A DNA stretch of 64,000 nucleotides from Pseudidiomarina terrestris. Lineage in GTDB: Bacteria > Pseudomonadota > Gammaproteobacteria > Enterobacterales > Alteromonadaceae. Under the pieces are notes generated by a model that searched no databases, was not told the DNA's origin, and worked only from the letters and a program-made list of their open reading frames with translations. Numbering within the stretch: position 1 is the stretch's first letter; every line of letters begins with the position of its first letter. This document shows positions 8,340 through 16,385 of the stretch, piece by piece. Made by a program: the position numbers and the translations under genes. Location of the stretch: positions 1-64,000 of the forward strand of contig NZ_JAGGJF010000006.1 of the NCBI RefSeq assembly GCF_030466405.1, read 5' to 3'.

Positions 8340-9563
8340 TTAAAAGCTGCCGGCATCTTTTCTAAAAGCCTCATCCAAATACCCCCCCCACCACTGCATC
8401 AATTCACGGCGACGCTCAAGGTAATCCGCACGGTTATAAGCACTTCGCACTTGGTTAGGATCACCATGCGCCAGCGCTGATTCGATCAGGTCAGGATCTT
8501 TGCCCTCCTCGTTCATAATGGTGCTGGCTAAAGCCCTCAAACCATGGCTAACGAGTTTATCCTGGTAACCCATACGTCTTAACGCCATATTGGCTGTTTG
8601 GCTGTTAATGGACGTTTGTGGCTTTCGCAGTGAGATAAATATATGTTCGTATTGATCGCTTACGCTCTTCATGTCCTCCAGCACCCTCAATGCCTGTTCA
8701 CACAGTGGAACTGTGTGCTGGCGACGCTTTTTCATCCGTTCAGCCGGAATCAACCAATTAGCTTGGCCGTCATCAAGCCATTGGATCTCACTCCATTTAG
8801 CGCCAGCAGCCTCAGATGGCCTGGTCATTGTTAGTAACTGCCATTTAATAACCTGCCGAGTAATATACGTAACGTTGGTTTCATGGAGCTTTCTTAGGAA
8901 GTCAGGGAGCTCTTTTGCGGTAATTGTCGGTAAATGCTGCTTCTTGGGCTTCTTGAAAGCAGATTTGATGGCAGCGATTGGATTTCCAGTAATTAATTTT
9001 TTAATGACAGCGTAATTCATTATCTCGTTTAACCGCTGAATTACACGTTTAACGGTTTCCAACCGCCCTGTTTTCTCAACCGGTCGTAATACATCAATGA
9101 CCGTTTGAGCACTTATCTGGCTAACCGGCGTTTCACCTAAACGGTTAAATACATGTAGCTCTAACGATCGCCAAATATCATCAGCGTAGTCAGCAGTCAC
9201 CTCACTTTTTTTGACCTCGAACCATTCTTCAGCAACTTTTCTCAAAGTCGCGTTCTCTGAGTAGCGTTGTGCCGCTCTTTCTTCCTCTCTGGCAAGCTTA
9301 GGGTCTACCCCTTCAGCAACTTGGCTTCTAGCAGCTTCTGTGAGCTCACGGGCTTTTTTAAGGCTCATATCGGGGTAGCTACCCAGCCCCATATTCACGC
9401 GCTTCTTTGTCGTCGGGTGAATGTAATTGAAGTTCCAAAGCTTAGAACCATTCACTCTCACTCGCAGCTGTAAGCCTTTCCCATCGGACTTAACGTAGTC
9501 CTTGTCTTTAGGTTTGAGTTGTCTGACGGCTGTATCCGTGAGCCCAATAGTAGAGCGCGCCAT
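8340..9563 (-). CDS. int: P4-type tyrosine integrase at ssrA
   Basis: Tyrosine recombinase of 407 residues. Order: N-terminal arm-binding DUF4102 domain (TAVRQLKPKDKDYVKSDGKGLQLRV), SAM-like core-binding domain, then the catalytic domain with R (TMTRPSEAAGAKW), HGLRALASTIMNE (the H-x-x-R box), and a final AYNRADYLERR tyrosine. This is the family of integrases, such as that of CP4-57, that use the 3' end of ssrA or tRNA genes. I chose the ATG at 9563, 8 bases after AGGGAG; another ATG at 9569 is too close. It lies 193 bases from the tmRNA 3' end. All catalytic residues appear intact, so the element could still excise. Confidence 0.95.
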   Translation of the reverse strand: MARSTIGLTDTAVRQLKPKDKDYVKSDGKGLQLRVRVNGSKLWNFNYIHPTTKKRVNMGLGSYPDMSLKKARELTEAARSQVAEGVDPKLAREEERAAQRYSENATLRKVAEEWFEVKKSEVTADYADDIWRSLELHVFNRLGETPVSQISAQTVIDVLRPVEKTGRLETVKRVIQRLNEIMNYAVIKKLITGNPIAAIKSAFKKPKKQHLPTITAKELPDFLRKLHETNVTYITRQVIKWQLLTMTRPSEAAGAKWSEIQWLDDGQANWLIPAERMKKRRQHTVPLCEQALRVLEDMKSVSDQYEHIFISLRKPQTSINSQTANMALRRMGYQDKLVSHGLRALASTIMNEEGKDPDLIESALAHGDPNQVRSAYNRADYLERRRELMQWWGGYLDEAFRKDAGSF

Positions 9564-9720
9564 AAGCATATCTCCCTTCGATGTATTCCAAAGAGTTTAC
9601 CCAAAATCGCTTGGAATACAAATTGGAATACTAAAAACTCAGGCTGGGGCTGGTTTTCTTGGGATAAGCTGGGAAAGCAAACGCCTATGAAAACCTTATT
9701 TTACGTGGCTTATAAAGAAA

Positions 9721-9749
9721 AAAGGGGATGTCGTGAGACATCCCCTTTT
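9721..9749 (-). terminator. rho-independent terminator of ssrA
   Basis: Stem of AAAGGGGATGTC with its complement around GTGA/TCAC; on the minus strand it is followed by a run of T. It starts 7 bases after the tmRNA 3' end and would end ssrA transcription. Because it lies on the island side of the presumed crossover, it may have been supplied by the element. Confidence 0.85.
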
Positions 9750-9756
9750 ATGGAAT

Positions 9757-9790
9757 TGGTGGAGCTGGCGGGAGTTGAACCCGCGTCCGC
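9757..9790. other. probable attachment site in ssrA 3' end
   Basis: The tmRNA 3' terminal T-arm/acceptor sequence is the usual crossover target of ssrA integrases, and int lies immediately outside it. No second copy of this segment is seen at lower coordinates in the window, so the other junction must be beyond position 1, or the element has lost it. Confidence 0.6.
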
Positions 9791-10116
9791 AATACCTACA
9801 TCCTCGGTACTACATGCTTAGTCTGTCATTTAGTTAATCACCAAGTCGCCGACAGACAGGCTACTTAAGGTGACGATCCCGATTGGTTTTAACGCTTTGG
9901 CTACGGGCGAAGCCTCCACGCGAGTCTACTTTGGGGTGAACCGACTGATCCTAGTCTCGCAGACAAAGCGCTAGGGGTCGGGCGTAGCGGGTTATTAAGC
10001 CGCTAGTGCGTAGTTGTCGTCGTTTGCAACTATTAGTTTGAGGCTTTTTACGAGGCCAGCCTCACCTCGGCATGCACCTTGGGTTTCGTGTATCCCGTCG
10101 AATCCAGATCAGCCCC
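9757..10116 (-). ncRNA. ssrA: tmRNA (ssrA)
   Basis: Transfer-messenger RNA of 360 nt that rescues stalled ribosomes with SmpB. The minus strand begins GGGGCTGATCTGGATTCGAC and ends in a tRNA-Ala-like acceptor and T-arm (GGGTTCAACTCCCGCC, then AGCTCCACCA), so CCA is encoded. The tag reading frame runs from 10027 to 9995 and encodes ANDDNYALAA plus TAA, one residue different from the E. coli tag ANDENYALAA. An integrase follows the 3' end, which marks this gene as an attachment site; the end itself is kept intact. Confidence 0.97.
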
Positions 10117-10206
10117 AGGGTTTTCTTTCAAAATCGTGCTTACTATACATCAGACACCGCTTAAGCGCTAGAAGTTCCCTGCCTGAACAAGTAAATTTCG
10201 CGCGCC

Positions 10207-10860
10207 TCAGGTGGCCATATAAAGCACTTTCTCCACTAACTTGCTGATGCCCTGCTCGGCATCGACTAAGTTCTCGGCCAGCATGTACGCTGGCGTGGTG
10301 ACCAAGCGGCGTGAGTCATCCGCGACGATATCATCAACCGGACATTCTACGTGAATTCCGCCCATTTTCTCAATGGCGTTAGCCACTTCCTTATCATTGC
10401 CGACGGTGACACGCACACCCTCACCGTAAATATGTGGCAGTAGTACTGGCGCGATGCATAAATAGCCTGCCGGTTTGTTGGCCTCGGCAAACGCTTTACC
10501 AATCGCCAGAACCTCGCCGTTTACTCGCATGTCTGCGCCGTTCTCAGCAAAATCACAGAAGTTTTTCGCGACGCCAAAACCGCCGGGTAGTATCAGCGCG
10601 TCAAACTCTGCAGCATCCAGCTCGCTGAGTGGCTTAACTTCGCCGCGCGCAATTCGCGCCGCTTCTGCCAATACGTTGCGCTTCTCACCGGTTTGCTCGC
10701 CGTTGAGATGATTCACGACCTGGATCTGTTCCATGTCAGGCGCGAAACACTGATAATCCGCTCCGTTTTTGCTGATGTGCAGCAAGGTCAGGACGGCCTC
10801 ATTAATCTCAGCACCATCGAATACACCTGAACCTGAAAGTAAAACTGCTACTTTTTTCAT
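10207..10860 (-). CDS. elbB: ElbB, DJ-1/PfpI-type glyoxalase
   Basis: Cytosolic protein of 217 residues, the length of E. coli ElbB, belonging to the DJ-1/PfpI class I amidotransferase-like fold. The start MKKVAVLLSGSGVFDGAEI, the segment LILPGGFGVAKN and the nucleophile region GYLCIAP are characteristic. The family has weak glyoxalase III activity and was linked to isoprenoid synthesis by genetics. It lies on the same strand as ssrA, about 90 bases upstream of it, with its own short spacing; no close partner in an operon is seen. The C-terminus VLYMAT is complete. Confidence 0.93.
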   Translation of the reverse strand: MKKVAVLLSGSGVFDGAEINEAVLTLLHISKNGADYQCFAPDMEQIQVVNHLNGEQTGEKRNVLAEAARIARGEVKPLSELDAAEFDALILPGGFGVAKNFCDFAENGADMRVNGEVLAIGKAFAEANKPAGYLCIAPVLLPHIYGEGVRVTVGNDKEVANAIEKMGGIHVECPVDDIVADDSRRLVTTPAYMLAENLVDAEQGISKLVEKVLYMAT

Positions 10861-10915
10861 GACTTATCCTTTGTTGCTTTGCTACCTGACGATATGGCGG
10901 CGCCAGGATCGATTT

Positions 10916-11326
10916 TCAAGCCCCGTGTTTAGGATTATAGACCACTTCCCACAGGTGACCGTCCGGGTCTGAGAAAACACCACCGTAGCCGCCCCAGAAT
11001 AGCTTCCGCGGAGGTTTAACCACCGCTGCAGCAGGTAAGTCCGACATGATGGTATCAACTTCTTCAGCACTGGCAACATTATGAGCCAGCATCAGTGCTG
11101 TTGGATCCGGAGTGCCTTTGGTGACACCGCAGTCGTGCGCAATACTGTCGCGCTCCCAGAGGGCAAAGGTCAGCCCTCCGACCATTTTAAAGAACGCCAC
11201 AGCACCCTGTTCATATTCAGCACCGACGATGCCCTCAGTCGGCAGACCTAGCACATCACGGTAAAACGCCACCGCTCGCTCCAGGTCGTCAACTCCCAGG
11301 GTGATGTAGCTAATCGCAGCTTGCAT
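10916..11326 (-). CDS. VOC/glyoxalase-family protein
   Basis: Protein of 136 residues in the vicinal oxygen chelate superfamily: ISYITLGVDDLERAVAFYRDVLG at the N-terminus and FSDPDGHLWEVVYNP at the C-terminus are the two beta-alpha-beta modules. These domains bind a divalent metal and act on small electrophiles or bind antibiotics; the substrate is not evident. Its start overlaps the stop of the old-yellow-enzyme gene by one base (TGATG), so the two are translationally coupled. The pairing with an ene-reductase suggests handling of reactive carbonyl or aromatic compounds, which is inference. Confidence 0.85.
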   Translation of the reverse strand: MQAAISYITLGVDDLERAVAFYRDVLGLPTEGIVGAEYEQGAVAFFKMVGGLTFALWERDSIAHDCGVTKGTPDPTALMLAHNVASAEEVDTIMSDLPAAAVVKPPRKLFWGGYGGVFSDPDGHLWEVVYNPKHGA

Positions 11327-12426
11327 CAGCTATCCTGCTCTTCGCGCCAGCGGAACTCATTTTCAAGGTTGGCCAACGGTTGCAGCATGGCAAAATCCAA
11401 TTCATCTGGCTTATCGCCATCTTTTACTTTTTCAACAAACTGCGGGTCGGCCAACGCCGCTTTACCAAGAGCAAGCACTGCACCTGGGTAATGGGCAGCC
11501 ATTTTGGCGTAGTTGGTGTCATCGATACCGCCATTCACAACCAGTGGCACGCCAGCGTCGCGCACCACTTCTGCCAGTGAACGCGTACCATCTTTCAACG
11601 CTGGCCGGTTAGCGTGATTGTCGGTGGTATGAATGTAATCAATACCGGCGTCAGCCAGTGCCTGTACCAGCCAGGCAAAGCCTTCTTCGCCTTCGGGCCA
11701 TTGGTAGTCCGGATCGGTAATGGTGATTTGTGACAGGCGGATACCCAGCACGAAGTCTTTCCCCGCCATCTCACGGGCGGCTTTGACTACTTCCAGCACG
11801 AACTGCGCGCGACGTTGCATGTCGCCGCCCCATTTATCATCGCGGGTATTGAAGTGAGTACTGAGAATTTCATGCAGCAGATAACCATTGGCACCATGCA
11901 GCTCAGCACCATCAAAGCCTGCTTCTTTAGCGTTACGGAGACCGTGTAAAAAGCCATTCAGAACACGCTCAAAATCGCTCTCATCCATGGCCTTAACGTC
12001 CTGCCATGACTCTTGGTCGCCATACAGACCAAGGGGTTTCCCCACCGGCTTTTGTTCAGTGATGCCAAGCGGAGCTTTACCAAAACTATTGTACTGTTGC
12101 TGTGCCCCAGCATGCATCAGCTGGGCAATGATTTTCGCGCCTTGCTCATGGACTTCGCGGATAATCGGCCGCCAGGATTCGCCCTGCAGCGCATCGGCCA
12201 GACCTGGCTGGTTCTCATAGCCTTGGCTGGCATCCTGATCGGGAAAGATCCCCTCGGTGATAATCAGCGCAAAACCACCCTCAGCGTAGCGCCGGTAATG
12301 TTTCAGCATCAGCTCGTTGGCGCGGCCATTGGATTGTGCACTGACCCGCGTCATCGGGGCCACTGCAAAACGGTTGGCTAGCTTCATGCCAGCAAATTCT
12401 ATACTCGAAAACTCTGAATCAAACAT
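11326..12426 (-). CDS. old yellow enzyme-like FMN oxidoreductase
   Basis: NADH:flavin oxidoreductase of 366 residues with a TIM barrel. The N-terminus has KLANRFAVAPMTRVSAQ; QLMHAGAQ carries a conserved His/Gln region, and GAELHGANGYLLHEILSTHFN is the classic substrate-binding stretch. NGGIDD and the ALGKAALADPQFVEK segment bind FMN phosphate. Such enzymes reduce activated C=C bonds or act as dienoyl reductases. It is the first gene of a two-gene leftward unit with the VOC protein. The physiological substrate is unknown. Confidence 0.88.
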   Translation of the reverse strand: MFDSEFSSIEFAGMKLANRFAVAPMTRVSAQSNGRANELMLKHYRRYAEGGFALIITEGIFPDQDASQGYENQPGLADALQGESWRPIIREVHEQGAKIIAQLMHAGAQQQYNSFGKAPLGITEQKPVGKPLGLYGDQESWQDVKAMDESDFERVLNGFLHGLRNAKEAGFDGAELHGANGYLLHEILSTHFNTRDDKWGGDMQRRAQFVLEVVKAAREMAGKDFVLGIRLSQITITDPDYQWPEGEEGFAWLVQALADAGIDYIHTTDNHANRPALKDGTRSLAEVVRDAGVPLVVNGGIDDTNYAKMAAHYPGAVLALGKAALADPQFVEKVKDGDKPDELDFAMLQPLANLENEFRWREEQDS

Positions 12427-12579
12427 AGCATCCTCAAATTAGGGAAAAATGATGTCAGGGATACGAGCGGTCTGTCCTTGTAGATCGAAATAGCTACTAT
12501 TTCTGGTTTGAATGACGATTACCGCAACGCGCGTTTTCTAACAGTTACGGGTTTACGCTAAGGCAGTTAGCGCTTTTGA

Positions 12580-13722
12580 TCAAGTCGCACGTGACAATAC
12601 CAAGGCTGCTTTTTGCTTGCGGCGGCCGAAACCAAAGGCGCGCTTAAAGGTTGCTAACGGGATCGGCAGGTACTGTCGCTCGGCTGCGGATTGCCAGGGC
12701 AAAGCGTCCTGATCCGGGTCGTTGATGTAGACGTAATTTTCATCCGCTGCACAAATGACGACCCAATGTGGCGCTTTGCTTTCATCAAATACGTAAGTGC
12801 TGATGAGCGCGACCACCACGTGCCCGGCGGCAAGATCCGCGGCCAGTTGCGTGAGGCTGTAGTCTCCCACCAAAATCGGGACCTGAGCCGCTTTCAGGGC
12901 GGCAATATCGGTTTCCTGGATGCGCGCCATTATTTGCTTTTTCTCGGCGCTACGCACTGAGTCCATCAGCAGTGGCCCGCTGTGACTCACATGCAGTACC
13001 ACCTGTAGGCCCCGCCGCAACGCAGCGCGCGCCAGCCCGTGAGGACCGCAGCCACCGTGTCCTGAGGTCATGAAAATGGTCGTCGCTTCACGCCAGATTT
13101 CAAGCTCTTCATGGTGTGGGTCCGCTGACGGAATATCATAAAACGCCATAGCCATCAGTAAACTGGCAGGGCCACAGGTAAAATCTGTGGTTTGCGTACG
13201 ATACGGCACCAGGCGCTGGCCGCCGTTAGGTCCGGCGGACGGCTCGAAACGTGGTAACAGCTTTTGCAGAACCACGGCATCGCTATCGTCCTCATAGTAT
13301 TCCGGACGGATCTCCATGTCGTAATAGCCAACACCATGATAAAGCGCCAGCGCCGGCTGGTTGTCGACCTTCATTTCCAGGCGCATAAACAGACAATGGC
13401 GGTCATCGGCGTCATTTTCAGCGGCGGCGAGTAATGCTTTACCGAAGCCACGGTTGCGAAACTCCGGCAAAACTGCCAGCGAATACAAACGGGCCAGCTG
13501 TGTGGCCTGCCGGTAAAGGACAATGTAGTAGCCCACCACCTGACCATCGAACAGCGCCACCTGAAAGTCACCTATCGCCTGATCGATAAAACGCTTGAAA
13601 CTGCGGCGACTGATGCGATCGGTCGTGAAGCTGGCCTGCTCGATACGCTCGAGTGCGTCGAGATGATGCCGATTGGCCCGCACCAGGGATAATCCTTGTG
13701 CCGCGCCTTGAGAAGTAACCAT
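12580..13722 (-). CDS. GNAT acetyltransferase fused to C39-like peptidase
   Basis: Two-domain protein of 380 residues. Residues 12-160 form a GNAT fold (VLPEFRNRGFGKALLAAAE is the acetyl-CoA loop; NQPALALYHGVGYY ends the domain), similar to RimI. Residues 170-376 look like a C39-type cysteine peptidase: QTTDFTCGPASLLMAM has the oxyanion Gln and nucleophile Cys near 182, HWVVICA supplies the His, and NDPD the Asp. Family members with this fusion are known in proteobacteria but their target is not established. A link to peptide or protein N-terminal modification and trimming is plausible. It is monocistronic, divergent from purM. Confidence 0.85.
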   Translation of the reverse strand: MVTSQGAAQGLSLVRANRHHLDALERIEQASFTTDRISRRSFKRFIDQAIGDFQVALFDGQVVGYYIVLYRQATQLARLYSLAVLPEFRNRGFGKALLAAAENDADDRHCLFMRLEMKVDNQPALALYHGVGYYDMEIRPEYYEDDSDAVVLQKLLPRFEPSAGPNGGQRLVPYRTQTTDFTCGPASLLMAMAFYDIPSADPHHEELEIWREATTIFMTSGHGGCGPHGLARAALRRGLQVVLHVSHSGPLLMDSVRSAEKKQIMARIQETDIAALKAAQVPILVGDYSLTQLAADLAAGHVVVALISTYVFDESKAPHWVVICAADENYVYINDPDQDALPWQSAAERQYLPIPLATFKRAFGFGRRKQKAALVLSRAT

Positions 13723-13837
13723 GACAGTAGCGTCCTAACGCTGATGTGGGCGAATTGCGCGCTTATTATATCGCAGTATTGCCTTGAAAGTGGTAAACTG
13801 TCGCGCAAATTTTTAGCACCAGCTGAGGACCATTCTC

Positions 13838-14884
13838 GTGAGCGATCAAAAACCTTCTTTGAGTTACAAAGACGCCGGCGTTGATATTGATGCAGGTAAT
13901 GCACTTGTTGACCGTATTAAAGGTGTCACTAAACGTACGAAACGCCCTGAAGTCATGGGCTCCATCGGTGGTTTTGGCGCGCTATGTGAGTTGCCTGGCA
14001 AGTACAAACAGCCCGTTTTAGTCTCCGGTACCGACGGTGTAGGCACCAAGCTGCGCCTGGCCATCGACCTGGGTAAACATGACACCGTGGGCATCGACCT
14101 GGTCGCCATGTGCGTTAATGACCTAATTGTACAAGGTGCTGAACCGCTGTTTTTCCTCGATTATTACGCCACCGGCAAGCTGGACGTTGATGTCGCTGCA
14201 GACGTTGTCACCGGCATTGGTGAAGGCTGTGTGCAGGCCGGTTGTGCGCTGATTGGTGGTGAAACCGCAGAAATGCCCGGAATGTATGAGCAAGGCGATT
14301 ACGATATTGCTGGCTTCTGTGTCGGTGTGGTTGAAAAAGAAGAGATTATCGATGGCAGCAAAGTCGCGCCAGGTGATGCTCTTATCGCCCTCGCCTCAAG
14401 CGGTCCGCATTCAAATGGTTACTCGTTGATCCGTAAGATTATTGAAGTCAGCGAAGCCGATGTTCGCAGCGAAGAGCTCGACGGTAAGCTGCTCGCGGAT
14501 CATCTGATGGCGCCTACCCGCATTTACGTGAAGTCAGTTCTTAAAGTGCTTGAATCCCATAGTGTGCACGCTATCTCTCACATCACCGGCGGCGGTTTCT
14601 GGGAGAATATTCCACGGGTACTACCGGACGATGCCAAAGCCGTTATCGACGATAGCAGCTGGGAGTGGCCAGTGGTGTTTAACTGGTTGCAGCACAACGG
14701 CAATGTGACCACCAAGGAAATGTACCGTACCTTTAACTGTGGTGTGGGTTTGATTATGGCCCTGCCACAATCACAAGCCGACGCTGTAGTTGAATTATTG
14801 CGCGAGCATGGCGAAGACGCCTGGGTTATCGGTCAGGTTGCCGCACGCGAAGGTGATGAAGCACAGGTTGAAATCGTCGAATGA
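13838..14884 (+). CDS. purM: phosphoribosylformylglycinamidine cyclo-ligase
   Basis: AIR synthetase of 348 residues that closes the imidazole ring in purine synthesis (step 5), using ATP, in the cytosol. The N-terminus [22 protein letters not shown], the [13 protein letters not shown] motif, [16 protein letters not shown] and [14 protein letters not shown] match PurM throughout, at the length typical of bacteria. It starts at GTG, preceded by GAGGA. The stop overlaps the purN ATG (ATGA), so both are coupled. No clear PurR box is visible upstream, only a weak half match. Confidence 0.97.
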   Translation: MSDQKPSLSYKDAGVDIDAGNALVDRIKGVTKRTKRPEVMGSIGGFGALCELPGKYKQPVLVSGTDGVGTKLRLAIDLGKHDTVGIDLVAMCVNDLIVQGAEPLFFLDYYATGKLDVDVAADVVTGIGEGCVQAGCALIGGETAEMPGMYEQGDYDIAGFCVGVVEKEEIIDGSKVAPGDALIALASSGPHSNGYSLIRKIIEVSEADVRSEELDGKLLADHLMAPTRIYVKSVLKVLESHSVHAISHITGGGFWENIPRVLPDDAKAVIDDSSWEWPVVFNWLQHNGNVTTKEMYRTFNCGVGLIMALPQSQADAVVELLREHGEDAWVIGQVAAREGDEAQVEIVE

Positions 14885-15519
14885 AACGAATTGTCGTACT
14901 GATTAGCGGTTCAGGCACCAACATGCAGGCCATCGTTGATGCCTGCCAGGCCGATCGTATTGACGGCGAAGTTGTTGCTGTCATCAGCAACAAGGCAGAC
15001 GTGGGCGGACTCGAGAAGGCCGCGAAAGCAGCTATTCCGACGGCGGTCTTGTCACATCGTGAATTCGACAGCCGTGAAGCCTACGATGAGGAGTTACTCA
15101 AACTTGTCGATAGTTTTGCCCCTGACGTAGTGGTGCTGGCCGGTTTTATGCGCATTTTGACACCGGCCTTCGCACAGCACTATCAGGGACGCATGCTCAA
15201 TATTCATCCATCATTACTGCCTAAATACCGCGGCATCAACACCCATCAACGGGCGCTGGATAGCGGTGACACAGAACATGGTGTGTCGGTGCACTTCGTG
15301 ACCGAAGAGCTTGATGGTGGCCCCGTGATCTTACAGGCCGTTGTGCCGGTTTTCCCGGAAGACACCGCTCTTGACCTGCAACAGCGGGTGCATAGCCAGG
15401 AACACCGTATTTACCCGCTAGTGGTGCAATGGCTGTGTTCCGAACGCTTAAAACTGACCGAAAAAGGCGCGATGCTCGACGGCGCCCTGCTCGGCGCGCA
15501 AGGTTACGCAGTCGATTAA
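14881..15519 (+). CDS. purN: phosphoribosylglycinamide formyltransferase
   Basis: GAR transformylase of 212 residues that adds a formyl group from 10-formyl-THF to GAR in purine synthesis. [13 protein letters not shown] is the phosphate loop, [20 protein letters not shown] holds the catalytic Asn-His, and [15 protein letters not shown] the Asp. Normal length. Its start overlaps purM by 4 bases. Its end overlaps the convergent DUF3108 gene by 4 bases, so there is no room for a terminator between them. Confidence 0.97.
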   Translation: MKRIVVLISGSGTNMQAIVDACQADRIDGEVVAVISNKADVGGLEKAAKAAIPTAVLSHREFDSREAYDEELLKLVDSFAPDVVVLAGFMRILTPAFAQHYQGRMLNIHPSLLPKYRGINTHQRALDSGDTEHGVSVHFVTEELDGGPVILQAVVPVFPEDTALDLQQRVHSQEHRIYPLVVQWLCSERLKLTEKGAMLDGALLGAQGYAVD

Positions 15520-16220
15520 TTCAGCGTTTCCAGTACTAAGGTGGCGACTTCGTCACCTTCTTTGAGTTGCTCCATTTTCACCATCACATAGCCCAGTTCT
15601 GGCGCAAACCAGTAATGCGTTTCCCGTGTGCTCGACTTGCGCACCCGCGAAACTTTAAGTGCTTCCACCGTGCCAAAGGGTAGCGACAAAACTTCCAGCT
15701 CGCCGCGGCGGAAGCGCTGCTCGTCATACTCACCTTTGTCATCGACGATACGATAACTAAAATCGGTGTTCGAACTTTGTTGCAAATCGTAACGCAGCTG
15801 CTCGAGCATGCTGGCTTCATCCAGTAAGTTCGCGTACCAGTCGACCGGTAACGGCGTGCCGGATTCAGCTTCAAGCACTTGCTCATTCTGGCTGTCAAAA
15901 CGCACATTCATGCTTTTATTGCTACCTGTGCCACTGCGTTTGAACCTAAAGGTAAGAGGCTCGATCCAACCGTCAACGAAAGTAAATGTCGAGTCATAAC
16001 GGCGCACATCGGACAGGAACAAAAATGAAATTTCAGTCTCGTTCTGCAACACATAGGTGCCATCGTCACGCTGAGAGAGTTTACGCGTGGCTTCACCGTA
16101 GTTGGAACCACCCCGCTCAACCTCGTAGCGAGCATCGTAAACCGCTAATTCGGCACTAAAAACCGGCGTCATTAGCAAGCCAGCGAGAGGCGCTGCAAGC
16201 CACTTTACTACTGCATTCAT
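15516..16220 (-). CDS. DUF3108 periplasmic protein
   Basis: Exported protein of 234 residues with a signal peptide (PLAGLLMTPVFSA) and the DUF3108 pattern: YDARYEVERGGSNYGEATRKL, then beta strands and a YWFAPELGYVMVKMEQ motif near the C-terminus. The family resembles periplasmic beta-rich lipid-handling folds, but the function is unproven. It is often found beside purMN in gammaproteobacteria, as here, in convergent orientation. A role in the cell envelope is inferred from export only. Confidence 0.8.
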   Translation of the reverse strand: MNAVVKWLAAPLAGLLMTPVFSAELAVYDARYEVERGGSNYGEATRKLSQRDDGTYVLQNETEISFLFLSDVRRYDSTFTFVDGWIEPLTFRFKRSGTGSNKSMNVRFDSQNEQVLEAESGTPLPVDWYANLLDEASMLEQLRYDLQQSSNTDFSYRIVDDKGEYDEQRFRRGELEVLSLPFGTVEALKVSRVRKSSTRETHYWFAPELGYVMVKMEQLKEGDEVATLVLETLN

Positions 16221-16346
16221 GGTATCTCCTGACGAATCATCCCGGGCGAAAAACTGATCGCATTCACCACTCTGACCTTATACTACTTAAAAAGTGCAAT
16301 ATCCCTTGAAAGTCTGCCACAAATTGTCTAATCTCGGGGGATAACT

Positions 16347-16363
16347 TACTGGTCAGACCTCTA
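16347..16363. promoter_or_regulatory. FadR-like operator
   Basis: The 17-base site TACTGGTCAGACCTCTA has the core CTGGTC-A-GACC of FadR operators and ends 22 bases before the fadE ATG. FadR represses fatty-acid degradation genes and is released by acyl-CoA, so the position fits repression of fadE. The right half is weaker than the left. Assignment rests on similarity to the known consensus. Confidence 0.5.
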
Positions 16364-16385
16364 ACCACAACGACGGAGTATCATT

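Noticed and set aside
12556-12572. Terminator after the GNAT-C39 gene
   Set aside because: CGCTAA/TTAGCG forms a small stem but no T-tract follows on the minus strand.
13803-13818. Possible PurR box before purM
   Set aside because: Only about nine of sixteen positions fit the consensus, and the second half is poor.
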